Counted from the stretch's first letter, positions 36,417 through 46,324 are shown. The stretch is 64,000 nucleotides of DNA from Alicyclobacillus tolerans (GCF_900142255.1 NZ_FRAF01000014.1:22616-86615); one strand, 5' to 3'. Program-made: numbers and translations. Notes: generated by a model from the letters alone, not told the origin.

Positions 36417-38081
36417 ATGTCTGCTAAACTTGAATATCCGATTCACGCCCCTCGCGGAAAAACACTCCGCTGTAAAGGCTGGGAACAGGAAGCCGCATTG
36501 CGTATGCTGATGAACAATTTGGATCCCGAAGTAGGCGAACGTCCACAAGATTTGGTCGTCTATGGAGGGATTGGCAAGGCTGCCCGCAATTGGGAAGCCT
36601 ACCACGCCATTGTGCGCAATCTAGAACAGCTTGAATCCGATGAGACCTTGTTAATTCAATCGGGTAAACCGGTCGGAAAATTTCGCACTCACGAGGATGC
36701 CCCACGAGTCCTGATATCCAATTCCATGTTAGTACCGCATTGGGCAACTTGGGAGCATTTTCGAGAATTAGATGCCAAAGGTCTGATGATGTTTGGCCAA
36801 ATGACTGCTGGAAGTTGGATTTACATTGGTACACAGGGTATCCTCCAAGGAACCTATGAAACTTTTGCTGCTGCGGCTAGACAAAAGGGACTTCCTTCAC
36901 TGGCTGGTACACTTACTGTAACTGCTGGACTGGGAGGGATGGGAGGCGCACAGCCACTCGCCGTGACTATGAATGAAGGCGTCGCCATTGTGGTGGAAGT
37001 CGATCCGCAGCGAATCGCCCGACGTATCGAAACGAAATACTGCGATGTGCAGGCCAACAGCCTGGATGAAGCACTTGCTCTGGCTAAAGAAGCTAAAATC
37101 AAGAAAAAAGCATTATCCATAGCACTGCTTGGCAACGCCGTGGATGTTCTGGAGGAATTGGTGCAGCGAGAGATGGTTCCCGACTTTGTCACTGACCAAA
37201 CTTCAGCTCACGACCCGCTCAACGGTTATATCCCGCAAGGATTGTCTCTAGATGAAGCCACGCGCTTACGTCTGGAGAACCCAGAAAGATATATTCAACT
37301 TGCCAAGTCCAGTATGGCTAGACATGTAAAAGCTATGCTTTCCTTGCAAAAGCTAGGAGCGACTGTGTTTGATTATGGCAATAATATTCGCCAGGTAGCT
37401 TACGACGAGGGTGTAACAGACGCGTTTGCCTTTCCTGGATTTGTTCCCGCATACATTCGCGACTTGTTTTGCGAAGGCAAAGGACCGTTTCGCTGGGCAG
37501 CGCTTTCTGGAAACCCAGAAGATATCTATAAAACGGACGATCTCGTTCTTAAACTTTTCCCGGACAATGAACATTTGCGTCGCTGGATAACCTTAGCCAG
37601 AGAACGTGTACAATTTCAAGGGTTGCCAGCACGCATCTGTTGGCTGGGCTATGGTGAGCGTGTGCGGTTTGGTCTCGCCTTAAATGAGATGGTAAAAAGC
37701 GGTGAATTAAGCGCACCGATTGTGATTGGTCGCGATCACCTTGATTGTGGTTCCGTGGCAAGCCCCAACCGTGAGACGGAGGCTATGCGCGATGGCAGTG
37801 ATGCAGTGGCTGACTGGCCGATTTTAAACGCACTGGTCAACACAGCGGCAGGAGGAAGTTGGATTTCTGTCCATCACGGTGGTGGTGTAGGTATGGGGTA
37901 CGCCATACATGCGGGAATGGTCGTAGTGGCTGACGGCAGCGAACGCGCAGCGCGTAAACTGGAGCGCGTGTTGACGACAGATCCAGGCATGGGTATCATC
38001 CGTCACGTGGATGCAGGGTATGAAAAAGCAGAACAAGTAGCACGCGAAAAAGGTGTCAACATTCCAATGTGGGAAAATTAA
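36417..38081 (+). CDS. hutU: Urocanate hydratase
   Basis: Urocanase converts urocanate to imidazolonepropionate with NAD+ as an electrophilic cofactor, step 2 of histidine degradation. The 554-residue protein is full length and has all diagnostic motifs: [31 protein letters not shown], the active-site cysteine Cys408 in [30 protein letters not shown] and [17 protein letters not shown] precedes the ATG at 36417. It begins the hutU-hutI-hutG unit and is separated from the araC gene by about 185 bp, so it may have its own promoter. Confidence 0.97.
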   Translation: MSAKLEYPIHAPRGKTLRCKGWEQEAALRMLMNNLDPEVGERPQDLVVYGGIGKAARNWEAYHAIVRNLEQLESDETLLIQSGKPVGKFRTHEDAPRVLISNSMLVPHWATWEHFRELDAKGLMMFGQMTAGSWIYIGTQGILQGTYETFAAAARQKGLPSLAGTLTVTAGLGGMGGAQPLAVTMNEGVAIVVEVDPQRIARRIETKYCDVQANSLDEALALAKEAKIKKKALSIALLGNAVDVLEELVQREMVPDFVTDQTSAHDPLNGYIPQGLSLDEATRLRLENPERYIQLAKSSMARHVKAMLSLQKLGATVFDYGNNIRQVAYDEGVTDAFAFPGFVPAYIRDLFCEGKGPFRWAALSGNPEDIYKTDDLVLKLFPDNEHLRRWITLARERVQFQGLPARICWLGYGERVRFGLALNEMVKSGELSAPIVIGRDHLDCGSVASPNRETEAMRDGSDAVADWPILNALVNTAAGGSWISVHHGGGVGMGYAIHAGMVVVADGSERAARKLERVLTTDPGMGIIRHVDAGYEKAEQVAREKGVNIPMWEN

Positions 38082-38113
38082 TGTCATCCATTCCTCCAAA
38101 AACCAATTACAAC

Positions 38114-38139
38114 CATCCTGCTCATCCATGGGCAGGATG
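38114..38139 (+). promoter_or_regulatory. Stem-loop between hutU and hutI
   Basis: CATCCTGC and GCAGGATG form an 8-bp perfect stem with a 10-nt loop in the 82-bp gap. No U-tract follows. It may be an mRNA processing or stability element adjusting the ratio of HutU to HutI. Confidence 0.45.
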
Positions 38140-38163
38140 AACTCACGGAAAAGGAGTTTTGGC

Positions 38164-39432
38164 ATGACAGAGAGAGTATTCGATTCATTAATTGTGCACG
38201 CTCAAGTCGCTACCATAGCCGGTTCTGCCCCCCACTGCGGGAGCGCCATGCGTGAAATAGGACTATTGAACGACGCAGCCGTAGGCATCATAGATGGCAA
38301 TATTGCTTTTGTGGGCAGCAGCCAAGATGCTGCAGCGCTGGAGACCAAAGAGTGTCTGGATGCTCGAGGCAGACTGTTGACGCCTGGTCTCGTCGATCCA
38401 CACACACATCTTGTGCACAGCGGATCGCGCGAAAATGAACTGGCGCAAAAGCTGGCCGGTATCCCTTATTTGGAAATTTTGCAACAAGGCGGGGGTATTC
38501 TTTCGACCGTCCATGCTACACGCAGAGCAAGTCGGGAAGAACTCATAGAGCAAGCACTTCGCTCCTTGCGAACGATGCTCCTCTGGGGCACAACAACCGT
38601 AGAAGCGAAAAGCGGTTACGGTCTAGATGTGCCCACTGAACTGCTGCAGTTGCGTGTGGCTCAAGAGTTACGGAAGTTGCAGCCTGTGGAAATTATTTCA
38701 ACCTTCCTTGGCCCACATGCCATACCGCCTGAATATCAAGATCGTCCGGATGCTTTTTTAGAACAGATGATTCAATTACTGCCAGCCATCCAAACTGAGC
38801 AGTTGGCTGATTTTGCCGATATTTTTTGCGAACATGGTGTATTCAGTGTGGTACAAAGCGAAAGATTTTTGGAAGCCGCTCAAAAAGCTGGTTTCGGATT
38901 GAAAATTCACGCTGACGAAGTCGAACCGCTGGGTGGTGCGGAACTAGCCGCTAAACTCGGAGCTGTTTCTGCTGACCATTTATTAGCAGCCAGTGAAAAC
39001 GGTCTGCGGTCATTGGTATCAGCTGGCGTCATACCTGTACTGTTACCCGGAACTTCCTGGAACTTACGTGCCAAGCCTGCGCGCGCACGCTTTCTTATAG
39101 ATACGCTTCAAGCCCCCGTGGCACTGGCTACAGATTATAATCCTGGCAGTTGTCCGACAGAATCGTTGCAATTCATTATGGCTCTGGCAGCCAATGAACT
39201 GCGCATGACGCCTGAAGAAATTTTGACAGCTGTAACCATCAATTCCGCACATGCCATTCGCCAAGCTCATCGCGTAGGCTCTATTGAAGTAGGTAAACAG
39301 GCAGATCTCTGTCTATTCAACGCGGACAATCCTGCCTATTTGGTCTACCACTTTGGTATCAACCATATAGCAGATGTTTGGAAAAAAGGCCAACATGTGG
39401 TGGTAAACGGTCTTTATATCGATAATCCTTGA
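38164..39432 (+). CDS. hutI: Imidazolonepropionase
   Basis: Metal-dependent amidohydrolase that opens imidazolonepropionate to N-formimidoyl-glutamate. The 422-residue protein shows the metal-binding DPHTHLVHSGSREN after the N-terminal beta-sandwich, the substrate segment TVEAKSGYGL, the metal histidine in KIHADEVEPLGG and the late aspartate in ALATDYNPGS. Ribosome binding site AAAGGAG with 7 nt spacing fixes the ATG at 38164. It lies between hutU and hutG, 18 bp before hutG. Confidence 0.96.
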   Translation: MTERVFDSLIVHAQVATIAGSAPHCGSAMREIGLLNDAAVGIIDGNIAFVGSSQDAAALETKECLDARGRLLTPGLVDPHTHLVHSGSRENELAQKLAGIPYLEILQQGGGILSTVHATRRASREELIEQALRSLRTMLLWGTTTVEAKSGYGLDVPTELLQLRVAQELRKLQPVEIISTFLGPHAIPPEYQDRPDAFLEQMIQLLPAIQTEQLADFADIFCEHGVFSVVQSERFLEAAQKAGFGLKIHADEVEPLGGAELAAKLGAVSADHLLAASENGLRSLVSAGVIPVLLPGTSWNLRAKPARARFLIDTLQAPVALATDYNPGSCPTESLQFIMALAANELRMTPEEILTAVTINSAHAIRQAHRVGSIEVGKQADLCLFNADNPAYLVYHFGINHIADVWKKGQHVVVNGLYIDNP

Positions 39433-39450
39433 TTGGAGAGAAAAATACTT

Positions 39451-40413
39451 ATGATTCGCGGTGTAGAAAAAGCAGACACTCGCTTTCGTGACCATCTTGA
39501 TCAAAAAGTTATGGACTGGATACGTCCTTATGACGAATCGATTGAATTCGACACAGCGTTACTTGGAGCCCCACTATCCAAAACATCCATCAGCCACTCT
39601 GCGGCCTTTCGCCTGCCAGACGCTATTCGTTCTCTATTTCAAACTTTTACTCCCTTTTCAATTCACCATCGTCTGGACTTGAGCGAACATTTACGTTTGG
39701 TAGACATGGGAAATATCCGCATGCATTTGACAGACTTAAACGCTTGCTTGGAAGCCATTGAATGGGCTTGTCTCGATTATTGGAAACAATTTCCTCATCA
39801 ACGTTTGATTCTTTTAGGTGGCGATCACGCAATAACCGGGGCATCGCTGCTCGGATTGGCTCAAGCTCGACCGGGAAACTATGGAATCCTCCATTTTGAC
39901 GCGCATCATGATGTGCGTAACTTGCAAGATGGCGGACGCAGCAATGGCACTCCATTTCGTACGGTACTAGAGTCGGGGAATTTTAAGGGCAAAAATATTG
40001 TACAGATTGGTATCCAGGATTATGTAAACAGCCGGATCTATCATGAGTACGTTCTGCAACACGGAGTAACAGTCCACAGCGCCCGGCAAGTGCGACATAC
40101 TGGGCTGATGACTTTAATCGAGCAAGAAGTAAATCGATTGCGTAAGCAGGTGGACGCTATCTACGTCAGCTTTGACATGGATGTCATAGACCAAAGTTTT
40201 GCGCCCGCTGTACCAGCGCCGAGCAGCGGTGGTCTGGATATGTGGCAAGCAATTGAAGCCCTGGAATGGCTCGGCAGCCAGCCAGACGTTATAGGTTTCG
40301 ATCTCGTTTGTATTGACCCAGAACGCGATGTGCGTGACTTGACTGTGCGTGCTGCTACGACTTTATTAATGAGCTTTCTGACAGGGCAGGCACTCAATTC
40401 ATCCACGAAATAA
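39451..40413 (+). CDS. hutG: Formimidoylglutamase (arginase family)
   Basis: Ureohydrolase-family enzyme that hydrolyses N-formimidoyl-glutamate to glutamate and formamide. Manganese-binding motifs are GGDHAIT, FDAHHDVR and SFDMDVIDQSFAPAVPAP. The 320-residue length is normal. TTGGAGAG lies 10 nt before the ATG. It is the last gene of the hut run; the downstream nitronate monooxygenase is convergent, with only about 20 bp between. The arginase fold could also fit agmatinase, but the hut context decides the call. Confidence 0.93.
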   Translation: MIRGVEKADTRFRDHLDQKVMDWIRPYDESIEFDTALLGAPLSKTSISHSAAFRLPDAIRSLFQTFTPFSIHHRLDLSEHLRLVDMGNIRMHLTDLNACLEAIEWACLDYWKQFPHQRLILLGGDHAITGASLLGLAQARPGNYGILHFDAHHDVRNLQDGGRSNGTPFRTVLESGNFKGKNIVQIGIQDYVNSRIYHEYVLQHGVTVHSARQVRHTGLMTLIEQEVNRLRKQVDAIYVSFDMDVIDQSFAPAVPAPSSGGLDMWQAIEALEWLGSQPDVIGFDLVCIDPERDVRDLTVRAATTLLMSFLTGQALNSSTK

Positions 40414-40435
40414 AGCAAGCATTGTACTTGGACTT

Positions 40436-41530
40436 TTATAGGAAACTGCGGGCAATCTTTCCCCAGTCGTCCAATCGGTGTAAGGCGTCTTGCCAGGTCT
40501 CGCTTACGAGTTCTGCAGCATGACGCCTGCGTTGCAAACGAATTCCTTGTCCGGCCCAAAGTGACATATAGTCCACATTTCCTATTTGTGCGGCACGATT
40601 GCGAATATCGCGAGTCCACTCGTTCTGTATAGGATACGGCAACGTGGCATCTTCCAAATCAACCAGTTCATTCATCATTGCCGTGATCAAACCACGAGCA
40701 GATTTTCCTGAGTAAATTTTTGTCAAACGCGTATCCGTTTCTTCAGCTTGAAGAAGTTTTTCTTGATAAGCAGGGTGTGCTCCACTCTCATAACAAGTCA
40801 AAAAAGCCGTTCCCATTTGAACAGCTTGCGCGCCTAGCAAAAATGCGGCCGCCACACCTCTGCCGTCCATCAAACCTCCTGCGGCTATGACCGGGATTTG
40901 CACAGCATCCACCACTTGAGGCAATAGAGCCATGCTCCCTATACAAGCCTCTTCCACAGCATGATCAAACGTACCACGATGTCCGCCAGCTTCGTAGCCT
41001 TGCGCGACTACTGCATCCACACCGGCTTTTTCCAGTTGTTCAGCTTCATGCACACTTGTGGCCGTACCTATCATATAAATCCCTGCTTGTTTACAAAGAT
41101 TTATCCATTCTTGCGATAATCGTCCGAATGTAAACGAGAAAACAGGAACCCCTTCATTGATGACAACTTCCATTTGTTGTTCAAAAAGTGATTCCTGACT
41201 CTGAGGCCATTGGGTTTGCTCGGCAAGTCCCAGTCTAAGGCGGATCTTTTGAAGAGCTTTTTCCATCTGCTGACCATGCTCTTGATGAATCGATCGATTA
41301 TTTTTTTCTGGAATAAACAAATTGACCGCAAACGGTTTTTCTGTTTGTAATTTCGTTTGGCGAATGGCATCACGCAAATCGCCAGGCTTCATATATCCAG
41401 CTCCAAGCGTTCCTAGACCGCCAGCATTGGAAACCGATGCTACCAATTGAGGAGTCGTAGGTCCTCCTGCCATACCAGCTTGAATGATAGGAATTTGAAT
41501 GCCAACTTTTGTTATCCAATCGATTCCCAA
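40436..41530 (-). CDS. Nitronate monooxygenase
   Basis: FMN-dependent TIM-barrel enzyme of the 2-nitropropane dioxygenase family, 364 residues. Family features are IIQAGMAGGPTTPQLVASVS, the NAGGLGTLGAGYM loop, GYEAGGHRG with the catalytic His, and the FMN phosphate site AAGGLMDGRGVAAAFLLGA. These enzymes detoxify propionate-3-nitronate or alkyl nitronates. The TTG start follows GGGGGAG. An alcohol dehydrogenase gene ends 12 bp upstream on the same strand, likely one operon. Confidence 0.92.
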   Translation of the reverse strand: MGIDWITKVGIQIPIIQAGMAGGPTTPQLVASVSNAGGLGTLGAGYMKPGDLRDAIRQTKLQTEKPFAVNLFIPEKNNRSIHQEHGQQMEKALQKIRLRLGLAEQTQWPQSQESLFEQQMEVVINEGVPVFSFTFGRLSQEWINLCKQAGIYMIGTATSVHEAEQLEKAGVDAVVAQGYEAGGHRGTFDHAVEEACIGSMALLPQVVDAVQIPVIAAGGLMDGRGVAAAFLLGAQAVQMGTAFLTCYESGAHPAYQEKLLQAEETDTRLTKIYSGKSARGLITAMMNELVDLEDATLPYPIQNEWTRDIRNRAAQIGNVDYMSLWAGQGIRLQRRRHAAELVSETWQDALHRLDDWGKIARSFL

Positions 41531-41542
41531 AACATCTCCCCC

Positions 41543-42667
41543 TTACATGACAACTACCAATCTACTAGCTTCACCGCCAGCCAGTTCATCAAATCCTTGA
41601 TTGATATCTTCCAATGGCATTGTTTTGGAAAGCAACTTCTGTACAGGCAGCAAACCTTGTTCACAAAGTTGAATGAAGCGTGGAATATCACGCGAGGGGA
41701 TACAACTACCTACATACGAGCCTTTAATTGTTCGTTCCTCAGCAGCAATTGATACCTGTGGAATAGAGAACATGTGATGAGGATGAGGTAATCCAGTAGT
41801 AACTGTGGTCCCTCCTCGACGTGTAATCTGATAAGCATTGACCAAGGCAGTAACCACGCCAGCCGTCTCAAAGACAAACTCCAAGCCACCACCAGTTTCT
41901 TCTCTGACAAGTTCAACCAGATTGTCCAAACGAGCGTCGTACGTATGCGTAGCACCAAGCTCGCTTGCAAGAGCTAATTTAGCCGGCTGGGTATCAATGG
42001 CTATCATTTGGCGAGCTCCCGCCAACCGTGCTCCCATCAACGCTGAAAGGCCAACACCTCCCAGACCAACCACAGCAACACTCGCCCCAACAGGTAAACG
42101 GGCTGTGTGAATAACCGCCCCTACTCCGGTCATGACAGCACATCCAAATAGAGCTAATTGAGAAAAAGGAAGTTCTGTCTCCACAGGGACGATAGAATGT
42201 TGCGATAACACGGCGTATTCAGCAAACGCTGAAACTCCTAGATGATGATGGAGTACATTTTTCCCAGCATAGAGACGTCGACCTCCCGTCAACAACTCTC
42301 CCGCTCCATTGGCTACCGCACCTGGTTCACAGAGGGCTGGCCTGCCTTCGCGACATGGCGCGCAATGTCCGCAGCTTGGCACAAAAGCGCAGACGACTTT
42401 CTGTCCTGGACGAATATCTTGCACCCCCGCCCCGACTTCTATCACTTCTCCTGCCGCTTCATGCCCCAGTACCATAGGCATGGGACGTGGGCGATTACCC
42501 TCTAAAACAGATAAATCCGAATGACAGAGCCCGGCAGCATGAATTTTCACCAATACTTCCCCCGCTTGAGGCGGATGCAATTCTACTTCTTCAATAGACA
42601 ATGGTTTACTCTGAGAATACGGTTTGGGTAACCCCATTTCTCGCAAAACAGCGGCACGCATTTTCAA
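41543..42667 (-). CDS. Zinc-dependent alcohol dehydrogenase (class III-like MDR)
   Basis: Medium-chain dehydrogenase of 374 residues. Catalytic zinc ligands are in GLCHSDLS and GHEAAGEV; the structural zinc is bound by CGHCAPCREGRPALC. The Rossmann motif is VVGLGGVGLSALMGARLAGA. The long sequence and the NGAGELLTGGRRLY region match zinc alcohol dehydrogenases that act on longer or glutathione/mycothiol-type alcohols, but the substrate is unknown. The TTG start has GAGGTG at 7 nt; an ATG two codons later is possible. Probably co-transcribed with the nitronate monooxygenase. Confidence 0.9.
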   Translation of the reverse strand: MKMRAAVLREMGLPKPYSQSKPLSIEEVELHPPQAGEVLVKIHAAGLCHSDLSVLEGNRPRPMPMVLGHEAAGEVIEVGAGVQDIRPGQKVVCAFVPSCGHCAPCREGRPALCEPGAVANGAGELLTGGRRLYAGKNVLHHHLGVSAFAEYAVLSQHSIVPVETELPFSQLALFGCAVMTGVGAVIHTARLPVGASVAVVGLGGVGLSALMGARLAGARQMIAIDTQPAKLALASELGATHTYDARLDNLVELVREETGGGLEFVFETAGVVTALVNAYQITRRGGTTVTTGLPHPHHMFSIPQVSIAAEERTIKGSYVGSCIPSRDIPRFIQLCEQGLLPVQKLLSKTMPLEDINQGFDELAGGEASRLVVVM

Positions 42668-42799
42668 CTAGATACACCTCATTTTGAACTTTTTATCTTT
42701 TTTCTATTCCATAAAAAGAAAACTTACTTATCAAATTTGCCTTAGTTAAAGCAAAGGTTAAAATCATCCATAGAATGGCGATGAGGAGCGATAAAAACA

Positions 42800-43195
42800 A
42801 TGTGGAGAACCATCATTCAACCAAGAGTCTCAGAAACCGACGGTTCAGGACATATCAATAATACCACTATCCCTGTTTGGCTTGAGGCTGGAAGAGAAGA
42901 ACTGTTTCGTCTCTTTACACCCAACTTATCCTTTGCTGATTGGAAGATGGTTGTAGCTGAAACGCGTATCCGTTATCTCAACCAAATTTTTTATGGTAAA
43001 AAAGTAGAAATCCGCACAGCCATTGAACGCATTGGCAACAGCAGTTTGACCCTCAACGAAGAGATTGAGCAGGAGGGCAACCTCTGTGTCACTGCGACAA
43101 CTGTCTATGTCAACTTTAACTTTATCCATCAAAAAAGCGAACCCATTCCTGAAACTATACGCCATCAATTATTAGCACATCTCATTGAAAAATAA
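42800..43195 (+). CDS. Acyl-CoA thioesterase (4HBT hotdog fold)
   Basis: A 131-residue hotdog protein of the 4-hydroxybenzoyl-CoA thioesterase/YbgC group. The conserved start VSETDGSGHINNTTIPVWLE carries the catalytic Asp and the HINN segment, followed by RIRYLNQIFYGKKVEIRT. These enzymes hydrolyse acyl-CoA or acyl-ACP. A ribosome binding site (GAGGAG, 11 nt) is present. It is divergent from the alcohol dehydrogenase. Confidence 0.88.
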   Translation: MWRTIIQPRVSETDGSGHINNTTIPVWLEAGREELFRLFTPNLSFADWKMVVAETRIRYLNQIFYGKKVEIRTAIERIGNSSLTLNEEIEQEGNLCVTATTVYVNFNFIHQKSEPIPETIRHQLLAHLIEK

Positions 43196-43206
43196 TTTTC
43201 ACAACC

Positions 43207-43235
43207 CAAAAGCGGCCGATCCAATCTCGGCCGCT
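43207..43235 (-). terminator. Terminator of the SSS symporter gene (shared intergenic hairpin)
   Basis: AGCGGCCGA and TCGGCCGCT form a 9-bp perfect stem with a 7-nt loop. On the minus strand it is followed by TTTTGGGTT, fitting the end of the symporter transcript. It also lies 15 bp after the thioesterase stop and may act in both directions. Confidence 0.7.
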
Positions 43236-43258
43236 GAATTGGCAAGTCTATAGAAACC

Positions 43259-44698
43259 TTACATCCCTGTGTTGACTTGCGCAGGAGATAAACTTTTCTG
43301 ACGTGTCGCAACAGAAACCAAGAGTACAACCAGCATATTGACGAGGAGCGCCCAAAAACCTGTATTGGCTCCCCAAAGAATGGATTGTTTAGTGAGCGTA
43401 AAGTAGACCACCAAAACCACTCCTATGACGATCCCGCTGAAAGCCCCTGCTTTTGTCACATTCGATGGAGCAAATAAGGTCAAAAGCACAGTGGGGAAAA
43501 ATTGAGAAACAAAATTGTATCCCATGAGTAACAGCGCAACGATTGTAGCATTGCTATGAATGGAAAAAAGAAAAGTGACAATGGCTACCAACCAAACTAC
43601 AACACGCGCCACCCGTTGCACCTGTTGAGAAGAAGCATTCTTAAAGCATGGTTTGTAAAGATTTTCTGCCACAAGTGTCCCTGCACACATCATCATGAGT
43701 GAACCAGGCACAATCGCTGTCAACACACCTGCGCTACCTATCACACCAACAAGCCAAGCCGGAAATGTCTTTTGGACTGCAGCCAGCAATGCTAGGTTAG
43801 TATTTTTAAGACCAGGTACAATCCATATGGCAGCAAACCCTGCAAAGAAGACAAACAATAGAATCAGTTGATACAGCGGTAAAAAAGTAGCGTTTCTTCG
43901 AAAGATTCGTTCATTTTTAGCGGTATAAACCGCACCAAAAGCATGTGGCCACATATAGAATCCGAGTCCTGTCAAGGCAACTGTGGAGAGAAACCAAGGA
44001 ATTCCCATGCCATGTTGCCCAAGTGTTAAAAATCCAGGCTTCTCTTGATTTATATGAACCATCAATTGATGTAAGCCACCAGCACGAATGGGTAAAGCAA
44101 TACCTACAACTAGAACAACTGCCAGAATGAGTATATCTTTTAATACAGCTGTCCATGCCGTACCATAAATGCCACTAACGGTTACATATATCGCCAACAG
44201 AAACATGGCTATAGCAATAGCCACCCATTGAGGCAAAGCGCCATACGAAGCCATTTGAACAATCAGACCAAGCCCTGTCATCTGTGACTGAAGATAAGGA
44301 ATAATAGCGACAACTCCCACCAAAGCAACTAAAACACCTAAAGCAGGGCTATTGAATTGACGAACAAAAAAATCTGGTTGAGAAATGAGTTGATGACGTT
44401 TGGCATATCTCCAAATAGGAGGCAAGAGAAAATATGAGAACAAATAGGCTACTGCTCCATAAGCCAAAATATAGACTGTTGGACCACCTGTTCCATAAGC
44501 CCATCCACTGCCACCAAGAAACGTAAACGTAGTGTAAATTTCTCCTGCCAACAAAAGAAAAACAAAAAGAACTCCAAATCTTCTGCCGCCTACCGACCAT
44601 TGTTCCATATCCAAACGTTTTCTTTTTTTCGATAAAAGCGCCAGACATAGTGCCACCAACATGGTTGCAAATATGAGAATGATGGGAGCTTCATGCAT
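43259..44698 (-). CDS. Sodium:solute symporter (SSS family)
   Basis: A 479-residue membrane protein with about 13 hydrophobic helices. Family features are the N-terminal WSVGGRRFGVLFVFLLLAGE and the early FTFLGGSGWAYGTGGPT region that forms part of the sodium and substrate sites. Substrate unknown. It is preceded, with 3 bp between, by a DUF3311 gene, which commonly accompanies such symporters as a small partner. An M20 amidohydrolase lies upstream of both, so the transported solute may be an acylated amino acid or peptide. GGAGG precedes the ATG. Confidence 0.88.
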   Translation of the reverse strand: MHEAPIILIFATMLVALCLALLSKKRKRLDMEQWSVGGRRFGVLFVFLLLAGEIYTTFTFLGGSGWAYGTGGPTVYILAYGAVAYLFSYFLLPPIWRYAKRHQLISQPDFFVRQFNSPALGVLVALVGVVAIIPYLQSQMTGLGLIVQMASYGALPQWVAIAIAMFLLAIYVTVSGIYGTAWTAVLKDILILAVVLVVGIALPIRAGGLHQLMVHINQEKPGFLTLGQHGMGIPWFLSTVALTGLGFYMWPHAFGAVYTAKNERIFRRNATFLPLYQLILLFVFFAGFAAIWIVPGLKNTNLALLAAVQKTFPAWLVGVIGSAGVLTAIVPGSLMMMCAGTLVAENLYKPCFKNASSQQVQRVARVVVWLVAIVTFLFSIHSNATIVALLLMGYNFVSQFFPTVLLTLFAPSNVTKAGAFSGIVIGVVLVVYFTLTKQSILWGANTGFWALLVNMLVVLLVSVATRQKSLSPAQVNTGM

Positions 44699-44701
44699 GC
44701 T

Positions 44702-44890
44702 CTATTCCTCCTTATTGGCCGGATCGAAATGATATATGACAGCCATACAAACAGAAGTGAAAAGAATAGCCATCACCATGTAAAAGAAGAGAAATGGCAT
44801 ACCTAGTAAAATAGGATAAACATGATTGACAAAAAAAACGCCTCCAAAAATTACAATAATAGGTAAACAAGCTAGCCAACGAATGGCCAT
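44702..44890 (-). CDS. DUF3311 small membrane protein (symporter partner)
   Basis: A 62-residue protein with two hydrophobic spans (LACLPIIVIFGGVFFVNHVY and PFLFFYMVMAILFTSVCMAV) and a charged C-terminus. This is the DUF3311 pattern, generally found next to SSS symporter genes. The ATG at 44890 has AGGAGG at 7 nt. It is sandwiched between the amidohydrolase and the symporter genes with gaps of 22 and 3 bp. Confidence 0.85.
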   Translation of the reverse strand: MAIRWLACLPIIVIFGGVFFVNHVYPILLGMPFLFFYMVMAILFTSVCMAVIYHFDPANKEE

Positions 44891-44912
44891 TTTCACCCCT
44901 CCTATTTGGTTA

Positions 44913-46097
44913 TCAATCGACCATTGTACGTAGAACTATACTGACAAACGCCTTGACCCCTACTGGTAGGGAATCCTCGTCAATCGTAAATCTGGGATGA
45001 TGATGCGGATATATAATTCCTTTTTCCACATTTCCAGCCCCCACATTAAAGAACGTACCTGGCACCGATTGCTGGTAAGCTGAAAAATCCTCTCCCCCCA
45101 TATGCTGTTCTCCTTCAATGACAGTCTCATCCCCAAAAACTTCAATCAGCACGGCTCGAATTTTATCCGTCAATGGTTCATCATTGACCACAGGATGATA
45201 TCCTTCTTCATAGTGGAAAGAGTAGGTTGCACCATGTGCACTACAAATCCCAGCGACAATCTGTTCCATCATCTGTGGTATCTGTTTGCGCAATTCTGCC
45301 TGAAAAGTACGTACCGTCCCATTTAATTCAACTTTCTCAGGAATAATATTATGAGCTGTACCCGCATGAAACTGCGTCACAGAAAGAACAACTGGTTGTA
45401 ATGGATTTATTCTGCGTGAAACAATCTGTTGCAAATCGGTGACCACATGGGCAGCCGTAAGAATCGGATCGACCACAGCTTGAGGCATAGCGGCATGACC
45501 CCCCCGGCCTTGAATGGTAATATGAAATACATCTGGGGCTGCCATAAACGGCCCGGATTTAATGGCAATCTTGCCCACTTCAAGCGGCGACCAAAGATGT
45601 AACCCTATAACAGCCTCTACATGATCCAAGACACCAGCAGCCACCATTTGTGAAGCTCCACCTGGAAACAATTCTTCAGCATGCTGAAAAAGAAAGCGAA
45701 CTTCCCCATGCAATTCGGACTGCAATTCACTCAAAATCCTCGCTGTACCAAGCAAAATGGCAGTATGTCCATCGTGGCCACAAGCGTGCATAGTCTCCGG
45801 CACTGAAGATATAAAATCAAATTGATTTTCTTCTTGAATAGGCAAAGCATCCATATCGGCTCGAATCGCCAGTACCGGACCAGGATGTGCTCCTATAAGG
45901 CGAGCCATGACACTCGTAGGTGTAGGTCTAGAAAGTAGCAAATTAGGAAACTGAACTAGCGTGTCATAGACAAATTGAGATGTTTTCTTCTCTTGAAACG
46001 ACAGCTCTGGATTTCGGTGTAAATGTCGTCTCCAACGGATTAACTGATCTCGCATGGAAGCAATCATATCCGATAATTCTGATATTTCTACAGACAT
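44913..46097 (-). CDS. M20-family amidohydrolase (N-acyl-amino acid/hippurate hydrolase type)
   Basis: Zinc amidohydrolase of 394 residues. Diagnostic motifs are RRHLHRNPELSFQE at the N-terminus, ADMDALPIQE, the metal cysteine and histidines in MHACGHDGHTAILLGTA, HAEELFPGG with the catalytic Glu, and GGEDFSAYQ near the end. These enzymes release amino acids from N-acyl, hippurate or indole-acetyl conjugates, or process peptides. The ATG follows GGGAGG. It is first in a three-gene run with DUF3311 and an SSS symporter, suggesting uptake and deacylation of the same compound. Confidence 0.92.
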   Translation of the reverse strand: MSVEISELSDMIASMRDQLIRWRRHLHRNPELSFQEKKTSQFVYDTLVQFPNLLLSRPTPTSVMARLIGAHPGPVLAIRADMDALPIQEENQFDFISSVPETMHACGHDGHTAILLGTARILSELQSELHGEVRFLFQHAEELFPGGASQMVAAGVLDHVEAVIGLHLWSPLEVGKIAIKSGPFMAAPDVFHITIQGRGGHAAMPQAVVDPILTAAHVVTDLQQIVSRRINPLQPVVLSVTQFHAGTAHNIIPEKVELNGTVRTFQAELRKQIPQMMEQIVAGICSAHGATYSFHYEEGYHPVVNDEPLTDKIRAVLIEVFGDETVIEGEQHMGGEDFSAYQQSVPGTFFNVGAGNVEKGIIYPHHHPRFTIDEDSLPVGVKAFVSIVLRTMVD

Positions 46098-46277
46098 TCC
46101 AACGCCTCCCTACTGATTTTAAAATTCTGCTTGACTCAAATGCCCTATAGACAAGATTGACAAATATAGAATGATAAGTACGATCACGACAAACCAAATA
46201 TGTACGCACTTTTTTGAAAGTAGAAATTCCATATGTACTGTGGAAAAAAGTTTCATACTCTATCTGCAAAAAAGCGC

Positions 46278-46324
46278 AAAAAACTGCCGACTTGGCAGTA
46301 TCCATCATGTACACCCAGTCGGCA
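46278..46324 (-). terminator. Terminator of trxA with two alternative stems
   Basis: On the minus strand ACTGCC-AAGTC-GGCAGT is followed by TTTTTT (U-tract at 46278-46283). A larger overlapping pairing, TGCCGACT (upper end 46324) with AGTCGGCA, ends one base before the same U-tract. Either fold gives a terminator about 60 bp after the trxA stop. Confidence 0.8.

Noticed and set aside
46278..46324. Attenuator or riboswitch downstream of trxA
   Set aside because: Two alternative stems exist, but both end at the same U-tract and lie after trxA, so they act simply as a terminator.
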